A stretch of 64,000 bases of DNA from NCBI GenBank assembly GCA_045658645.1, contig JAZOVJ010000007.1, positions 11,014 through 75,013 on the forward strand, read 5' to 3'. Positions 41,175 to 50,795 of this stretch are shown piece after piece. This stretch comes from UBA1738 sp045658645. Its GTDB lineage: Bacteria; Bacillota; Clostridia; UBA1381. The position numbers and the translations under genes are program-made. Position 1 is the stretch's first letter. Each line of letters starts with the position of its first letter. A model generated the notes under the pieces. That model was not told the origin of the DNA. It worked only from the letters and a program-made list of their open reading frames with translations, and searched no databases.

Positions 41175-42389
41175 TTACATTAACTTCTTAAGTGTTTCGT
41201 TAACTTCCAAAAGGAATTCTTCTGTTCCAACTTTTTTGATGTTCGGAAGAGTAGATAAAAGTGCAAGGTCGCCTGTCATAACGCCGCTTTCGATTGTATC
41301 AATAGTAGCTTTTTCAAGGTTATTTGCGAAGTTTACAAGTTCAGGCAGATTGTCAAGTTCACCACGTTTTCTTAAAGCTCCTGTCCAAGCAAATAGTGTG
41401 GCAACACTGTTTGTAGATGTTGGTTCACCTTTTAAGTGCTTATAGTAGTGTCTCTGAACAGTGCCATGTGCAGCTTCATACTCATAAATTCCGTCAGGAG
41501 AAACAAGTACAGAAGTCATCATAGCAAGGCTTCCGTAAGCAGTAGCAACCATATCACTCATTACGTCACCATCATAGTTCTTACAAGCCCAGATATAACC
41601 GCCCTCAGAACGTACTACTCTTGCAACAGCATCATCAATAAGAGTATAGAAATACTCAATACCTGCCGCTTCAAACTTTTCTTTGTATTCCTTTTCAAAG
41701 ATTTCGGCAAAGATGTCCTTGAAATGATGGTCATACTTTTTAGAAATTGTATCCTTGGTAGCAAACCAAATATCCTGTTTTGTATCAAGAGCATAGTTGA
41801 AGCAGCATTTTGCAAAGCTTGCAATCGAGTTGTCTTTATTATGAAGGCCCTGGATAATACCGTCAGAATCCGCAAAATCATAGATTAGCTCACGAACTTC
41901 GTTCCCGTTTTCATCTGTTGCGACAAGTTCGCATTTAGAACCTTTCTTTATCTGCATCTCGGTATTTTTATAAACATCGCCGTAAGCATGACGGGCGATA
42001 GTTATAGGCTTTGTCCAGTTAGGAATGTAAGGTGTGATTCCTTTCACAATAATTGGTGCACGAAATACAGTACCATCTAAAATCGCACGGATGGTTCCGT
42101 TAGGGGACTTCCACATTTCTTTCAGGTCATACTCGTCCATTCTTGCAGCGTTTGGCGTGATTGTAGCACACTTTACAGCTACGCCATATTTCTTTGTAGC
42201 TTCAGCTGAATCGATAGTAACCTGGTCATTTGTTTCGTTTCTGTACTCAAGACCCAAATCATAGTATTCACTCTTTAAATCAACATATGGAAGAATAAGA
42301 ATGTCTTTAATCATTTTCCATATAATTCTTGTCATTTCATCGCCGTCCATTTCGACAAGCGGTGTTATCATTTTGATTTTCTCTGCCAT
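41175..42389 (-). CDS. icd: NADP-dependent isocitrate dehydrogenase (eukaryote-like homodimer type)
   Basis: This 404-residue enzyme decarboxylates isocitrate to 2-oxoglutarate. The sequence belongs to the subfamily of mitochondrial/cytosolic NADP-IDH: MDGDEMTRIIWKMIKDILILPYVD, GTVFRAPI, the DDAVARVVRSEGGYIWACKNYDGD metal site and EAAHGTVQRHYY with TSTNSVATLFAWTGALRKRGELD. This form is found in a range of Clostridia. In an anaerobe it probably serves glutamate synthesis. GAGGAG lies before the start at 42389. The gene is co-transcribed with tcdA, with no clear functional link. Confidence 0.96.
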   Translation of the reverse strand: MAEKIKMITPLVEMDGDEMTRIIWKMIKDILILPYVDLKSEYYDLGLEYRNETNDQVTIDSAEATKKYGVAVKCATITPNAARMDEYDLKEMWKSPNGTIRAILDGTVFRAPIIVKGITPYIPNWTKPITIARHAYGDVYKNTEMQIKKGSKCELVATDENGNEVRELIYDFADSDGIIQGLHNKDNSIASFAKCCFNYALDTKQDIWFATKDTISKKYDHHFKDIFAEIFEKEYKEKFEAAGIEYFYTLIDDAVARVVRSEGGYIWACKNYDGDVMSDMVATAYGSLAMMTSVLVSPDGIYEYEAAHGTVQRHYYKHLKGEPTSTNSVATLFAWTGALRKRGELDNLPELVNFANNLEKATIDTIESGVMTGDLALLSTLPNIKKVGTEEFLLEVNETLKKLM

Positions 42390-42420
42390 TGTTTTTCTCC
42401 TCTTAAAAAAATTCCTCTAT

Positions 42421-42449
42421 ATTGTAACATATTGCGACATTTTTTGCAA
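42421..42449 (-). promoter_or_regulatory. Promoter of icd-tcdA
   Basis: TTGCAA (42444-42449 on the minus strand), a 17-base spacer and TACAAT (42421-42426). Confidence 0.5.
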
Positions 42450-42503
42450 TTAAAAATGTATACAAAATCTGGGTTAAGCTTATATTTTTATATTTTTGCC
42501 GTG

Positions 42504-45479
42504 CTACCCGATAAGTTGCCATGAAGGTAGCCATCTTAAGAATTCACGCACATAATCTCCTTCCACAGGGAAACCTGAAATTGCCGGATAGAACATTATA
42601 AATAATAATACGGCAACTATTGTAAATGCAATAAAGCACGGTTTTATAAGTTTACTGCTTCTATACGTTCTGTGAACGAAATGCGCTATCATAAGAACCA
42701 AAAATGGTACGCAAGGGAAGTAGTGATAAATGAACGTAATTCTCTCCACGAAAAACCAAGGTATAAGCTGAACAAGATAAGCAATTACCAAGAATTTCGC
42801 ATTTTCATTATGGCGCTTAATCGCATCATAAATGCAGTAGAAAAATGCAAGAAGGCCGGCAATCCAGACTATAGGATTTCCAAACGCACTTATATTTTCC
42901 GAAAGCTCACCGTTTGTACCTGTATAATACCAGATTGGTCTGTAATTCACAATCCATTTATACCATTGTGAAGAATATGGATGTGTAGATGAAACCACCG
43001 TTTTTCCATGATAAGAGAACATATCAACCTGGTTTTGGATTATATCAGAAAATCCTCCGCCGTTTGCACGTACAAAAGGTATATATGACAAAGCATATAT
43101 CAAAACAGGTACGGCAACAAATGCACCTAAACAAAAATATATGGTTTTTGAAATATCTTTTGAAGAAATCTTACGCTTTTTATTCTTCGCATAAATTGTT
43201 GAGAAGAAAATTATAGCAAGTCCCGCTCCGGCGTATACTCCTGTCCATTTACAAGCAATACCAAATCCCATAAAAAGACCTGAAAGTCCAAGCGCAATAA
43301 AGGTATTGTTGAATGACTTATTTCCTAAATCCTCGTATGCGTATTTATACATAAATAGATACATCAGCAATATGAAGAAAGTGACATATACATCTATTGT
43401 GGCAATTCTTGATTGAGTAAAGTGCATAAAATCTGCCGAGAATATTATGGATGACAGCACGCTTATCCAGGTAAGACCAAACATCTTTTTGGTGAATATA
43501 TATAGAAACGGTATCATAAAAATACCAAATAAGGTGCCAATAATTCTCCAACCAAAAGGTGTCATACCAAAAATATTTATTCCCTGGGAAATAAATATTT
43601 TACCAAGAGGCGGATGTGTCCATTCGTATACGGATAATTCGTGTATATATTCGTAAGCTGTTCTTGCGTGATAAATTTCGTCAAAATATGTGCTGTTTAG
43701 ATAATTTGCTTTAAGGGTAACTACATCCTGTTCGTCCGTAACGTACAAAGGAGCTTTCTCGGGATAAATTCTAACTCCGTCAGCAAAAATTCCGACTTCT
43801 CCTACATAAATCGTATCAGAAGAAGTTATTTCAATCTGCCTTGTATTAGCCGATGTTTTAAAGTTGTTCCAATAAAAAACATTGCCTTTTTCTATTGTTT
43901 GATTGGATGTTTGCAATCCTGAATCATCGTAGGTGCTGATTTGCATAGTCCTGCTTGAGTTAAGATTTCGCGCACCAAGATAAATGTTTATATCAGAAAT
44001 TTTTGTTTCTTCGGATAATTCCAAAACTATTGAAGAATTCTGGTCCAGGGTTTCAAATGTCTGCGGTGCTTTTGTATCACCAAGATTATATAATGCAACC
44101 GCTGAATATATCAAAGTAATAACCGCCATCAAAATATAGTCGATTTTATGAAGCTTTGTGTCCTTTTTCTCTTCAGAAATAACCTCTCGTTTGGATTTTC
44201 TTAATGAAGAAAAGTCGATACGTCCTTTAAAAATATATCTAACAAACAGAATTAAAGCTAAAAGTGATACAATTCCTGTTAAGACATACACAGTAACATT
44301 TGAAGAATCAAATGCAGTTTGCGGAGTATAACAGAAAAGAACGTGATACATATTTACAAACTGAATTGCAGATATGCCGATGTAAAAATACATTTCTTCT
44401 TTTTTTGATGAAATAGCATATGAGCAAAGTAATAGTGCCATAACAGGGAAGGCGTATCTTTCGTGCATTTTAACTGATAACATGAACACTCCGAAGCATA
44501 TGAATGCAGAAACCAGGAAGTATCTGTTTTTTTCTTTTTTTGCGAAGAAAAGAAAATATGATGCAATCACGATAAGAATAATTGAAATATAACCCACCGC
44601 ACTGATTCCTGTAGTGACAGGCGACCAGTTCATGCCAAGTGCGGCCCATAAATTATACGCATTAACTGTTGCGTAATTATATGAACCAAGAGTAGCAATA
44701 TATTGCGATATAACGTTATCGACGCCAAAAGGTAATGCTAAAAGTACAACAAAACCTATAGCAGCAAGTCCGGCAAGTAAATTTTTATTAAATTTTTTCC
44801 AGGAAAAGTCTGTTAAAATAACATTATCCAATATTCCGAAGAAAAGAACCGGAGCATAAAAAAGTGCTTGTGGTTTTATAAAAATTGCAATACCGAATAA
44901 GAAATAAGAAAGAATCATCTTTCCTTCTGTAAGTGCAAAAAGCATCAAAACAACAAACAGTGTGAACACAGAATCCACCTGTCCCCATATAGCACTGTTC
45001 AATATAGTCGCAGGATTAAAGGCAAAGAAAGAAAAAATCAGGTATTTTAATCTTTCCCAACCATATTTTTCGCAAAGTTTGTATGCACAAAGTCCTAAAA
45101 GAATATCTGATATAATCGCAGGTAGCTTTAATATAACATATGTGGAAATTGTATTTGCTCCGAATATATCTTTAATAAATCCTAAAACATAAAGAATGTA
45201 CATATATCCCGGTGGATAGTCAGTAAATGCACCTGAAACATAAAATGCTGCAAATCCGTCATTTTTAAGCATTTGCGACCAGGCGTTAAAACAGGACATA
45301 TCTGTTTCGTGTCCTTTGAAAAAATATGCAAAAATTATGCGCAATAGAAATGCCGCAAGAATAAAAACGCCTAAATTTTGTTTTTTATTCTTTTTTGATA
45401 ATCTTGCCGTCGCATAATAGTTAAATACGTAACAGCCAAGAAGAGCAAAAGTAATAGTAATAAATAATGATAGTGTCAT
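42504..45479 (-). CDS. Double GT-C glycosyltransferase (GT39/PMT-like fusion)
   Basis: This 991-residue membrane protein appears to hold two GT-C modules. The first (about 1-420) has FFKGHETDMSCFNAW with the Asp expected in the first outer loop and FTDYPPGYMYILYVLG. A domain of about 120 residues follows (about 450-590), rich in beta strands (SSIVLELSEETKISDINIYLG, TRQIEITSSDTIYVGEVGIF) and like a discoidin fold. The second module (about 600-991) is protein O-mannosyltransferase-like: STYFDEIYHARTAYEYIHE with its acidic pair, and YEWTHPPLGKIFI. It should use lipid-linked sugar to glycosylate a surface target outside the membrane. AAAGGAG precedes the start. The acceptor and sugar are unknown. 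Confidence 0.85.
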   Translation of the reverse strand: MTLSLFITITFALLGCYVFNYYATARLSKKNKKQNLGVFILAAFLLRIIFAYFFKGHETDMSCFNAWSQMLKNDGFAAFYVSGAFTDYPPGYMYILYVLGFIKDIFGANTISTYVILKLPAIISDILLGLCAYKLCEKYGWERLKYLIFSFFAFNPATILNSAIWGQVDSVFTLFVVLMLFALTEGKMILSYFLFGIAIFIKPQALFYAPVLFFGILDNVILTDFSWKKFNKNLLAGLAAIGFVVLLALPFGVDNVISQYIATLGSYNYATVNAYNLWAALGMNWSPVTTGISAVGYISIILIVIASYFLFFAKKEKNRYFLVSAFICFGVFMLSVKMHERYAFPVMALLLCSYAISSKKEEMYFYIGISAIQFVNMYHVLFCYTPQTAFDSSNVTVYVLTGIVSLLALILFVRYIFKGRIDFSSLRKSKREVISEEKKDTKLHKIDYILMAVITLIYSAVALYNLGDTKAPQTFETLDQNSSIVLELSEETKISDINIYLGARNLNSSRTMQISTYDDSGLQTSNQTIEKGNVFYWNNFKTSANTRQIEITSSDTIYVGEVGIFADGVRIYPEKAPLYVTDEQDVVTLKANYLNSTYFDEIYHARTAYEYIHELSVYEWTHPPLGKIFISQGINIFGMTPFGWRIIGTLFGIFMIPFLYIFTKKMFGLTWISVLSSIIFSADFMHFTQSRIATIDVYVTFFILLMYLFMYKYAYEDLGNKSFNNTFIALGLSGLFMGFGIACKWTGVYAGAGLAIIFFSTIYAKNKKRKISSKDISKTIYFCLGAFVAVPVLIYALSYIPFVRANGGGFSDIIQNQVDMFSYHGKTVVSSTHPYSSQWYKWIVNYRPIWYYTGTNGELSENISAFGNPIVWIAGLLAFFYCIYDAIKRHNENAKFLVIAYLVQLIPWFFVERITFIYHYFPCVPFLVLMIAHFVHRTYRSSKLIKPCFIAFTIVAVLLFIMFYPAISGFPVEGDYVREFLRWLPSWQLIG

Positions 45480-45507
45480 ATTTTCTTATCTCCTTTCATT
45501 CTTACAT

Positions 45508-45536
45508 ATTATATACCTTTTTAGTAAAATTTTCAA
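45508..45536 (-). promoter_or_regulatory. Promoter of the GT-C gene
   Basis: TTGAAA (45531-45536 on the minus strand), a 17-base spacer and TATAAT (45508-45513). Confidence 0.6.
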
Positions 45537-45622
45537 TATAAATGTTTATATAAATTATTTTTGGGTATATATTATTTAAGGATAGAAATTATCCTGAATG
45601 TAGTACAGAGGGAGATGAGTGT

Positions 45623-46159
45623 ATGAAATTTAACATCATTGGAAGAAAAATTACAGTAAACGAAAAGAACTCGGAGTACATTAACAAAAAAATTGGCAAA
45701 CTCGATAAATTTTTTAAGCAGGAACCGGAAGCGAGGATTGTTATCGGAACTGTTAAAGATAAAGAATATATCGAAGCTACTATATATTCAGAAGGAATTA
45801 TTTTCCGTGCGGAGGTGACAGACAACGATGTATTTACCGCAACAGATAAGGTTGTGGATTTGATTGAAAGACAGATAAGAAAAAATAAGACAAAACTTGA
45901 AAAGAAAACCCGTAGAGAAGCATTTGACGACAAAAAGCTTTTAAGCGGTGATGATTATACCGATGACGGTGACTCGGAATTTAAAATTGTAAAGAAAAAA
46001 CGTTTTCAGGTAAAGCCGATGAGTTCCGAAGAAGCCGTTCTGCAAATGAATCTTTTGGGACACAATTTCTTTGTGTTTAAAAATGAGGAAACAAATGAAA
46101 TGAATGTTGTCTACAAAAGAAAAGATGGAGATTATGCAATCATTGAGTCGATAGAATGA
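45623..46159 (+). CDS. hpf: Ribosome hibernation promoting factor, long form
   Basis: This 178-residue protein dimerises ribosomes to inactive 100S particles under slow growth. The N-terminal S30AE domain (about 1-100: FNIIGRKITVNEKNSEYINKKIGKLDKFF) is joined by a charged linker to the C-terminal dimerization domain (about 120-178: KKRFQVKPMSSEEAVLQMNLLGHNFFVF). This long form is usual in Gram-positive bacteria. AGAGGGAGATGAG lies before the start. A small AGGATA/TATCCT inverted repeat (45581-45597) occurs in the leader. I could not identify the promoter with confidence. Confidence 0.95.
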   Translation: MKFNIIGRKITVNEKNSEYINKKIGKLDKFFKQEPEARIVIGTVKDKEYIEATIYSEGIIFRAEVTDNDVFTATDKVVDLIERQIRKNKTKLEKKTRREAFDDKKLLSGDDYTDDGDSEFKIVKKKRFQVKPMSSEEAVLQMNLLGHNFFVFKNEETNEMNVVYKRKDGDYAIIESIE

Positions 46160-46177
46160 TTGCTTTCCGGACGGCGG

Positions 46178-46205
46178 GGACCCGTAATATAGCGGGTCCT
46201 CTTTA
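46178..46205 (+). terminator. Terminator of hpf
   Basis: GGACCCG and CGGGTCC pair around an 8-base loop and are followed by TCTTTAATT, a weak T-run. Confidence 0.7.
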
Positions 46206-46274
46206 ATTAAAGGTATTTTATATACCCGTGTCGTATATATAAGATGGAACAGATTTTAAAAGGAGCGGTATTCT

Positions 46275-46841
46275 ATGTATATTCTTGCAGTAAACGGAAG
46301 TCCAAACGAAGACGGTAATTGCACATTTCTGTTAAATGAGATACTTTCAAAAATTGATGGTGCAACGACTGAAATTGTGAATGTTAACACGGCAGTAAAT
46401 TCTGCTAAATGGCCATTTTGTGTCGTATGTTCCAATCCTTGCAACAAAAATTGCTATCAGGGAACAAAACTTGAGGAACTTTATGACAAGGTAGAACGTG
46501 CGGATTTTGTTATTTTTGCATCACCTGTCTATTTTGGAGGAATGTCCGGTCAGCTTAAGACTTTTTTTGACAAGACACGTGCAATCCGTGGCGAAAAAAA
46601 GTGGTTAGGTAAACCTATGGCTGCAGTAAGCGTTGGTGCTACCAAATACGGCGGTCAGGAAAGAACGGTCAATCAAATCCAATCTTGCGGATTAGTGCTT
46701 GGGATGAATGTTGTAGGCAATTCAAGCCCTGACCTCATGGGACACTTTGGAGTTTCTGCCCAAAGACCTGCAAATGAAGACGAATATGCGGTAAAACAGT
46801 GCGAAAATATGGCAAAAGCTATTATGGAATACTTAAAATAG
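46275..46841 (+). CDS. Flavodoxin-like NAD(P)H-dependent FMN reductase with a cysteine cluster
   Basis: The 188-residue product has the flavodoxin-like start YILAVNGSPNEDGNCTFLLNEIL with the FMN phosphate loop. It continues with FVIFASPVYFGGMSGQLKTFFDK and a C-terminal helix. Between strands two and three it has Cys-x2-Cys-x3-Cys-x3-Cys (about residues 49-60: CVVCSNPCNKNC). This resembles the compact cluster site of iron-sulfur flavoproteins, although the spacing is not exactly the published CX2CX2CX4-7C form. It may move electrons or reduce quinones or metals; the true substrate is unknown. AAAAGGAG precedes the start. It stands alone between hpf and dnaG. Confidence 0.85.
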   Translation: MYILAVNGSPNEDGNCTFLLNEILSKIDGATTEIVNVNTAVNSAKWPFCVVCSNPCNKNCYQGTKLEELYDKVERADFVIFASPVYFGGMSGQLKTFFDKTRAIRGEKKWLGKPMAAVSVGATKYGGQERTVNQIQSCGLVLGMNVVGNSSPDLMGHFGVSAQRPANEDEYAVKQCENMAKAIMEYLK

Positions 46842-46889
46842 TATATTTTTAAAACAACAGGTAAAATTACATATAAAAATAAAGGATTT

Positions 46890-46917
46890 TTAACAATAAA
46901 TGTCGAATTGGTAATAT
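46890..46917 (+). promoter_or_regulatory. Possible promoter of dnaG-rpoD
   Basis: TTAACA (46890-46895), a 16-base spacer and TAATAT (46912-46917). Confidence 0.4.
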
Positions 46918-46949
46918 GGTGACTTAAAATTTGTAGAAAGGAGATTTTT

Positions 46950-48719
46950 ATGCCAAGATACTCGGATGAGCTTGTAAATGAGATATTTTCACAAAATGAT
47001 ATTGTTGATTACGTATCTCAATACGTAAAGCTCAGGAAAAATGGACGTGACTATACAGGTTTATGCCCGTTCCATAAAGAAAAATCTCCTTCTTTTCACG
47101 TTAACCAGGATAAACAGCTTTTTCATTGTTTTGGATGTGGAGCGGGAGGAAACCTTGTTCAGTTTGTAATGAGGTCAGAAGGTCTTGATTTTGTTGAAGC
47201 ACTAAAGCTTATGGCGGACCGCGCAGGAATAGTTCTTCCGGACGAAAACAGCATAGCAGACGATAAAGCGTACCAAAAAAAGAAGCAAATTTATTCAATG
47301 AACAAAGCTGCTGCAAGGCTGTATTTTGAAACTCTCACAACTAAGGAAGAAGGAAAAGAAGGACTTGAATATTTCAGCAAAAGAAAAATTCTGCCTTCCA
47401 CGATACGTAAATACGGACTTGGATATGCTCCCGATAGTTTTGACTATCTGAAAAAACATATGAACAAGCTGGGTTTTAGTGACGAAGAACTTTTAGAAGC
47501 AGGCTTGTGCGTCACAAAGAACGATAAAATCTATGACAAATTCAGGGGAAGGGTAATGTTCCCGATAATAGATTTGAGAGGAAATGTGATTGCCTTTGGA
47601 GGAAGAATAATTAATGCGGTGGAAAAGGATGGATACAAACCACCAAAATATTTAAACTCCGCAGAAACACTTGTTTTCAATAAAGGCAAAAATCTTTTCT
47701 CGCTGAACCTTGCAAAAAAAGAGTCTGCTGGTCAATGTATTCTGTGCGAAGGATATATGGACGTAATTTCTGTATATCAAGCCGGTGTTACAAATATTGT
47801 GGCAACCCTCGGTACAGCACTTACAGAAAATCAGGCAAAGCTTTTAATGAAATATTCAGGAGAAATAATTCTTTGCTATGATAGCGATGAAGCGGGACAA
47901 GCCGCCACAAAACGAGGAATTGAAATTATCAATTCGGTAGGAGGCAGATGTCGTGTGATGAAGCTGAAAGGTGCTAAAGACCCTGATGAATACATAAAGT
48001 CTAACGGAATTGATTTATTCAAAAAGGCAATAAGAGATGCCTTGCCGTCAACAGAGTACCTTTTGGGAAATTTAAAATCGCAATACGATACCGATAATCC
48101 TGACGGAAAGGTTATGTTTATTCATAAAGCGGCTGAAGTTTTGGCGGGAGTAAAAAGCGCAGTCGAAATTGATGCCTATGTGAAAAAAATATCCGATGAA
48201 ACAGAAATAAGCAAAGATGCTATTTACGCAGAGTTAAAAAAAATACGTTCAACTGACAAAACCGGTGCAAATGTAATAAAACCGGTAAAAATGCCATCTA
48301 AAGCCACCAGCGCTGTGTTGGATAGTAAGACAGTCAATGCTGAAAAACGGCTTTTGGGGCTTATTATTGACAGCAAGAAGGCGTATCAGATTGTGAAAGA
48401 AGAATTTTCTTCATCCGATTTTACCCAAGGGCCGTTAAGCCAACTTGCAGAAATAATTTATAATTGCTATGAAACGGGAGAAACAATAGATCCTCCGCTT
48501 ATTATAAATAAGTTTAATGAAAAGGATGCAGACTTTGTGTCACAAATCTTCTGTAACATAGAAACGTATAAGGATGAGGATAATACCTTAAGGCAACTTG
48601 TAAACAACATCAAGATAGAAAAAATTTCTGTCGAAATTGAGAAGGCAACAAACGAAAATGACGTCATTAAGGTTAAGGAGCTTTTAACTTTAAGACTTGA
48701 ATTGGAAGGGAAAAAGTAA
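46950..48719 (+). CDS. dnaG: DNA primase
   Basis: This 589-residue primase makes RNA primers at replication forks. The N-terminal zinc-binding domain has GLCPFHKEKSPSFHV with HCFGCGAGG. The RNA polymerase domain holds RGRVMFPIIDLRGNVIAFGG, and the TOPRIM segments follow as ILCEGYMDVISVYQ and LCYDSDEAGQAAT. The C-terminal helicase-binding region (about 450-589) is less conserved. AGAAAGGAG precedes the start. It ends directly at the rpoD start codon, the classic dnaG-rpoD arrangement. Confidence 0.97.
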   Translation: MPRYSDELVNEIFSQNDIVDYVSQYVKLRKNGRDYTGLCPFHKEKSPSFHVNQDKQLFHCFGCGAGGNLVQFVMRSEGLDFVEALKLMADRAGIVLPDENSIADDKAYQKKKQIYSMNKAAARLYFETLTTKEEGKEGLEYFSKRKILPSTIRKYGLGYAPDSFDYLKKHMNKLGFSDEELLEAGLCVTKNDKIYDKFRGRVMFPIIDLRGNVIAFGGRIINAVEKDGYKPPKYLNSAETLVFNKGKNLFSLNLAKKESAGQCILCEGYMDVISVYQAGVTNIVATLGTALTENQAKLLMKYSGEIILCYDSDEAGQAATKRGIEIINSVGGRCRVMKLKGAKDPDEYIKSNGIDLFKKAIRDALPSTEYLLGNLKSQYDTDNPDGKVMFIHKAAEVLAGVKSAVEIDAYVKKISDETEISKDAIYAELKKIRSTDKTGANVIKPVKMPSKATSAVLDSKTVNAEKRLLGLIIDSKKAYQIVKEEFSSSDFTQGPLSQLAEIIYNCYETGETIDPPLIINKFNEKDADFVSQIFCNIETYKDEDNTLRQLVNNIKIEKISVEIEKATNENDVIKVKELLTLRLELEGKK

Positions 48720-49799
48720 ATGTCAGATTTAGAAAACAAGAAACAAATAGTAAAAGACCTTATTGAAAAAGGCAAAGCGAAGGAACTTTTAACACACAAT
48801 GATATTAATATGTTCTTTCAGGATATGGAACTGTCAGCAGAAGAAATGGAAACCATATACGATGCACTTGAAAAAGAGGGTATCGAAATCGTTGAAGATT
48901 TGGACAAAGAACTTGAGGATATTGAAGTTTCTCAGGAAGAACTCGAGGACCTTTCTGTGCCTGAAGGAATAAGCATTGATGACCACGTTAAGATGTATCT
49001 TAAGGAAATCGGTAAGGTAGACCTTTTGGGAGCAGAGGAAGAAACCGCTCTTGCAAAAAGAATGGCTGAGGGTGACGAAGAGGCTAAGAAAAAACTTGCC
49101 GAAGCAAACCTTCGTCTTGTTGTAAGTATTGCAAAAAGATATGTTGGTCGTGGTATGATGTTCCTTGACCTTATTCAAGAGGGAAACCTGGGACTTATCA
49201 AGGCTGTGGACAAGTTTGATTATTCAAAGGGTTACAAATTCTCAACTTATGCAACCTGGTGGATAAGACAGGCAATCACCCGTGCTATTGCTGACCAGGC
49301 AAGAACTATCCGTATTCCTGTCCACATGGTAGAAACTATTAATAAACTTGTAAGAGTTTCACGTCAGCTTGTTCAGGAATTAGGTCGTGAACCTACACCT
49401 GAAGAACTTGCAAAAGAACTTGGTATGTCTGTTGAAAAAGTTCGTGAAATCTCAAAAATATCACAAGAACCTGTTTCTCTTGAAACTCCTATTGGCGAAG
49501 AAGAAGACAGCCATCTTGGTGACTTTATTCCTGATAATGACGCTCCGGCACCTTCTGAAGCCGCAAGTATTGTTATGCTAAAAGAACAGCTTGTTGATGT
49601 TTTGAAAACACTTACACCTCGTGAAGAAAAGGTTTTAAGACTACGTTTCGGTCTGGAAGACGGAAGGCAGAGAACTCTTGAAGAAGTCGGCATAGTGTTT
49701 GACGTTACTCGTGAACGTATAAGACAGATTGAGGCAAAGGCACTTCGTAAACTTCGCCATCCGTCACGCAGTAAAAAGCTTAAGGATTACCTTGATTAA
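48720..49799 (+). CDS. rpoD: RNA polymerase primary sigma factor SigA/RpoD
   Basis: This 359-residue sigma factor has an N-terminal region 1.1-like acidic part (about 1-80) and then regions 1.2 to 4.2. Clear motifs are DHVKMYLKEIGKVDLL, EANLRLVVSIAKRYVGRGM, the region 2.4 -10 reader YKFSTYATWWIRQAITRAI, region 3 ETINKLVRVSRQL, and the region 4 helix-turn-helix TLEEVGIVFDVTRERIRQIE. It recognises the TTGACA/TATAAT promoters seen throughout the window. The ATG follows the dnaG stop with no gap, so translation is probably coupled. Confidence 0.97.
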   Translation: MSDLENKKQIVKDLIEKGKAKELLTHNDINMFFQDMELSAEEMETIYDALEKEGIEIVEDLDKELEDIEVSQEELEDLSVPEGISIDDHVKMYLKEIGKVDLLGAEEETALAKRMAEGDEEAKKKLAEANLRLVVSIAKRYVGRGMMFLDLIQEGNLGLIKAVDKFDYSKGYKFSTYATWWIRQAITRAIADQARTIRIPVHMVETINKLVRVSRQLVQELGREPTPEELAKELGMSVEKVREISKISQEPVSLETPIGEEEDSHLGDFIPDNDAPAPSEAASIVMLKEQLVDVLKTLTPREEKVLRLRFGLEDGRQRTLEEVGIVFDVTRERIRQIEAKALRKLRHPSRSKKLKDYLD

Positions 49800-49823
49800 T
49801 AAATACTTGCACGAGGAATAATT

Positions 49824-50786
49824 ATGGATTGGATACAAATTACTATCTACACAACATCCGAGGGTATTGAAGCTGTTTCAGGAAGACTTTTACAGCTTGG
49901 TATCTACGGTATTGAAATTGTAGACGAAAAAGATTTTAAAGATTTTCTTGAAGAGAATAAGTCTATCTGGGACTATGTTGATGATGACCTTATAAGAGAA
50001 AAAGAAGGGGAGACCTGTATAAAAACGTATATAAGTGCAACTGACCCTGATACTCTTTCTGCAATAAAAACAAGTATGGCAGAGCTTAAAGAATACGATA
50101 AAGACGGAATTTTCGGAAGACTTGAGATTAGTCTTGACGATATAAAAGAAGAAGACTGGAGCAATAACTGGAAGAAATATTTTCACACAATGGAAATTGG
50201 TGATACTTTGATAGTCAAGCCTTTCTGGGAAGATGCTCCTGTAACTGACAAAAAGGTATTTGAAATAAACCCGGGGCTTAGCTTCGGTACAGGCTCTCAC
50301 CACACTACCCGTCTGTGCCTTGAAGATATTCAGGATACCGTTAAGGGCGGAGAAAAGGTGCTTGATTTAGGTTGCGGAAGCGGAATTTTATCAATTGTTT
50401 CATTGATGTATGGCGCAGAAAGTGCTATCGCAATTGATATTGACCCTAACTCTATGGATACCGCTTATGATAACTTAAAACGAAACAATCTTTCAAAGGA
50501 CAAGTATTCAGTTGTTATCGGTAACATTCTCTCTGATGAGGAACTGCAAGGCAGGATTTTGGAAGAAAAGTACGACCTGATTCTTGCCAACATTGTTGCT
50601 GATGTTATAATAGCAGCGCTTCCGCTTGTTAAAAGTGCAATCAAAGCTGACGGAACGTTTATCACTTCAGGTATAATTTCCGACAGAGCAGATGAGGTTG
50701 TTGCTGCCATAAATGAAAATGGCTTTGAAATCGTTTCCGAAAAGAGAAGCGCGGATTGGGTAGAGCTAAAGTGCAAGCTTATATAA
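49824..50786 (+). CDS. prmA: Ribosomal protein L11 methyltransferase
   Basis: This 320-residue SAM-dependent enzyme methylates L11. The N-terminal substrate-recognition domain (WIQITIYTTSEGIEAVSGRLL) is joined by the EDWSNNWKKYFH segment to a Rossmann methyltransferase domain. That domain contains NPGLSFGTGSHHTT, the SAM site VLDLGCGSGILSI and NILANIVADVI. GAGGAAT precedes the start and the gene lies 24 bases after rpoD. rsmE follows after 9 bases, the usual pairing in Firmicutes. Confidence 0.96.
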   Translation: MDWIQITIYTTSEGIEAVSGRLLQLGIYGIEIVDEKDFKDFLEENKSIWDYVDDDLIREKEGETCIKTYISATDPDTLSAIKTSMAELKEYDKDGIFGRLEISLDDIKEEDWSNNWKKYFHTMEIGDTLIVKPFWEDAPVTDKKVFEINPGLSFGTGSHHTTRLCLEDIQDTVKGGEKVLDLGCGSGILSIVSLMYGAESAIAIDIDPNSMDTAYDNLKRNNLSKDKYSVVIGNILSDEELQGRILEEKYDLILANIVADVIIAALPLVKSAIKADGTFITSGIISDRADEVVAAINENGFEIVSEKRSADWVELKCKLI

Positions 50787-50795
50787 GGTGAATTT

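Noticed and set aside
45575..45605. A SigH-type promoter before hpf (AGGATA followed by GAAT).
   Set aside because: The spacing is too short, and the AGGATA is part of a small inverted repeat.
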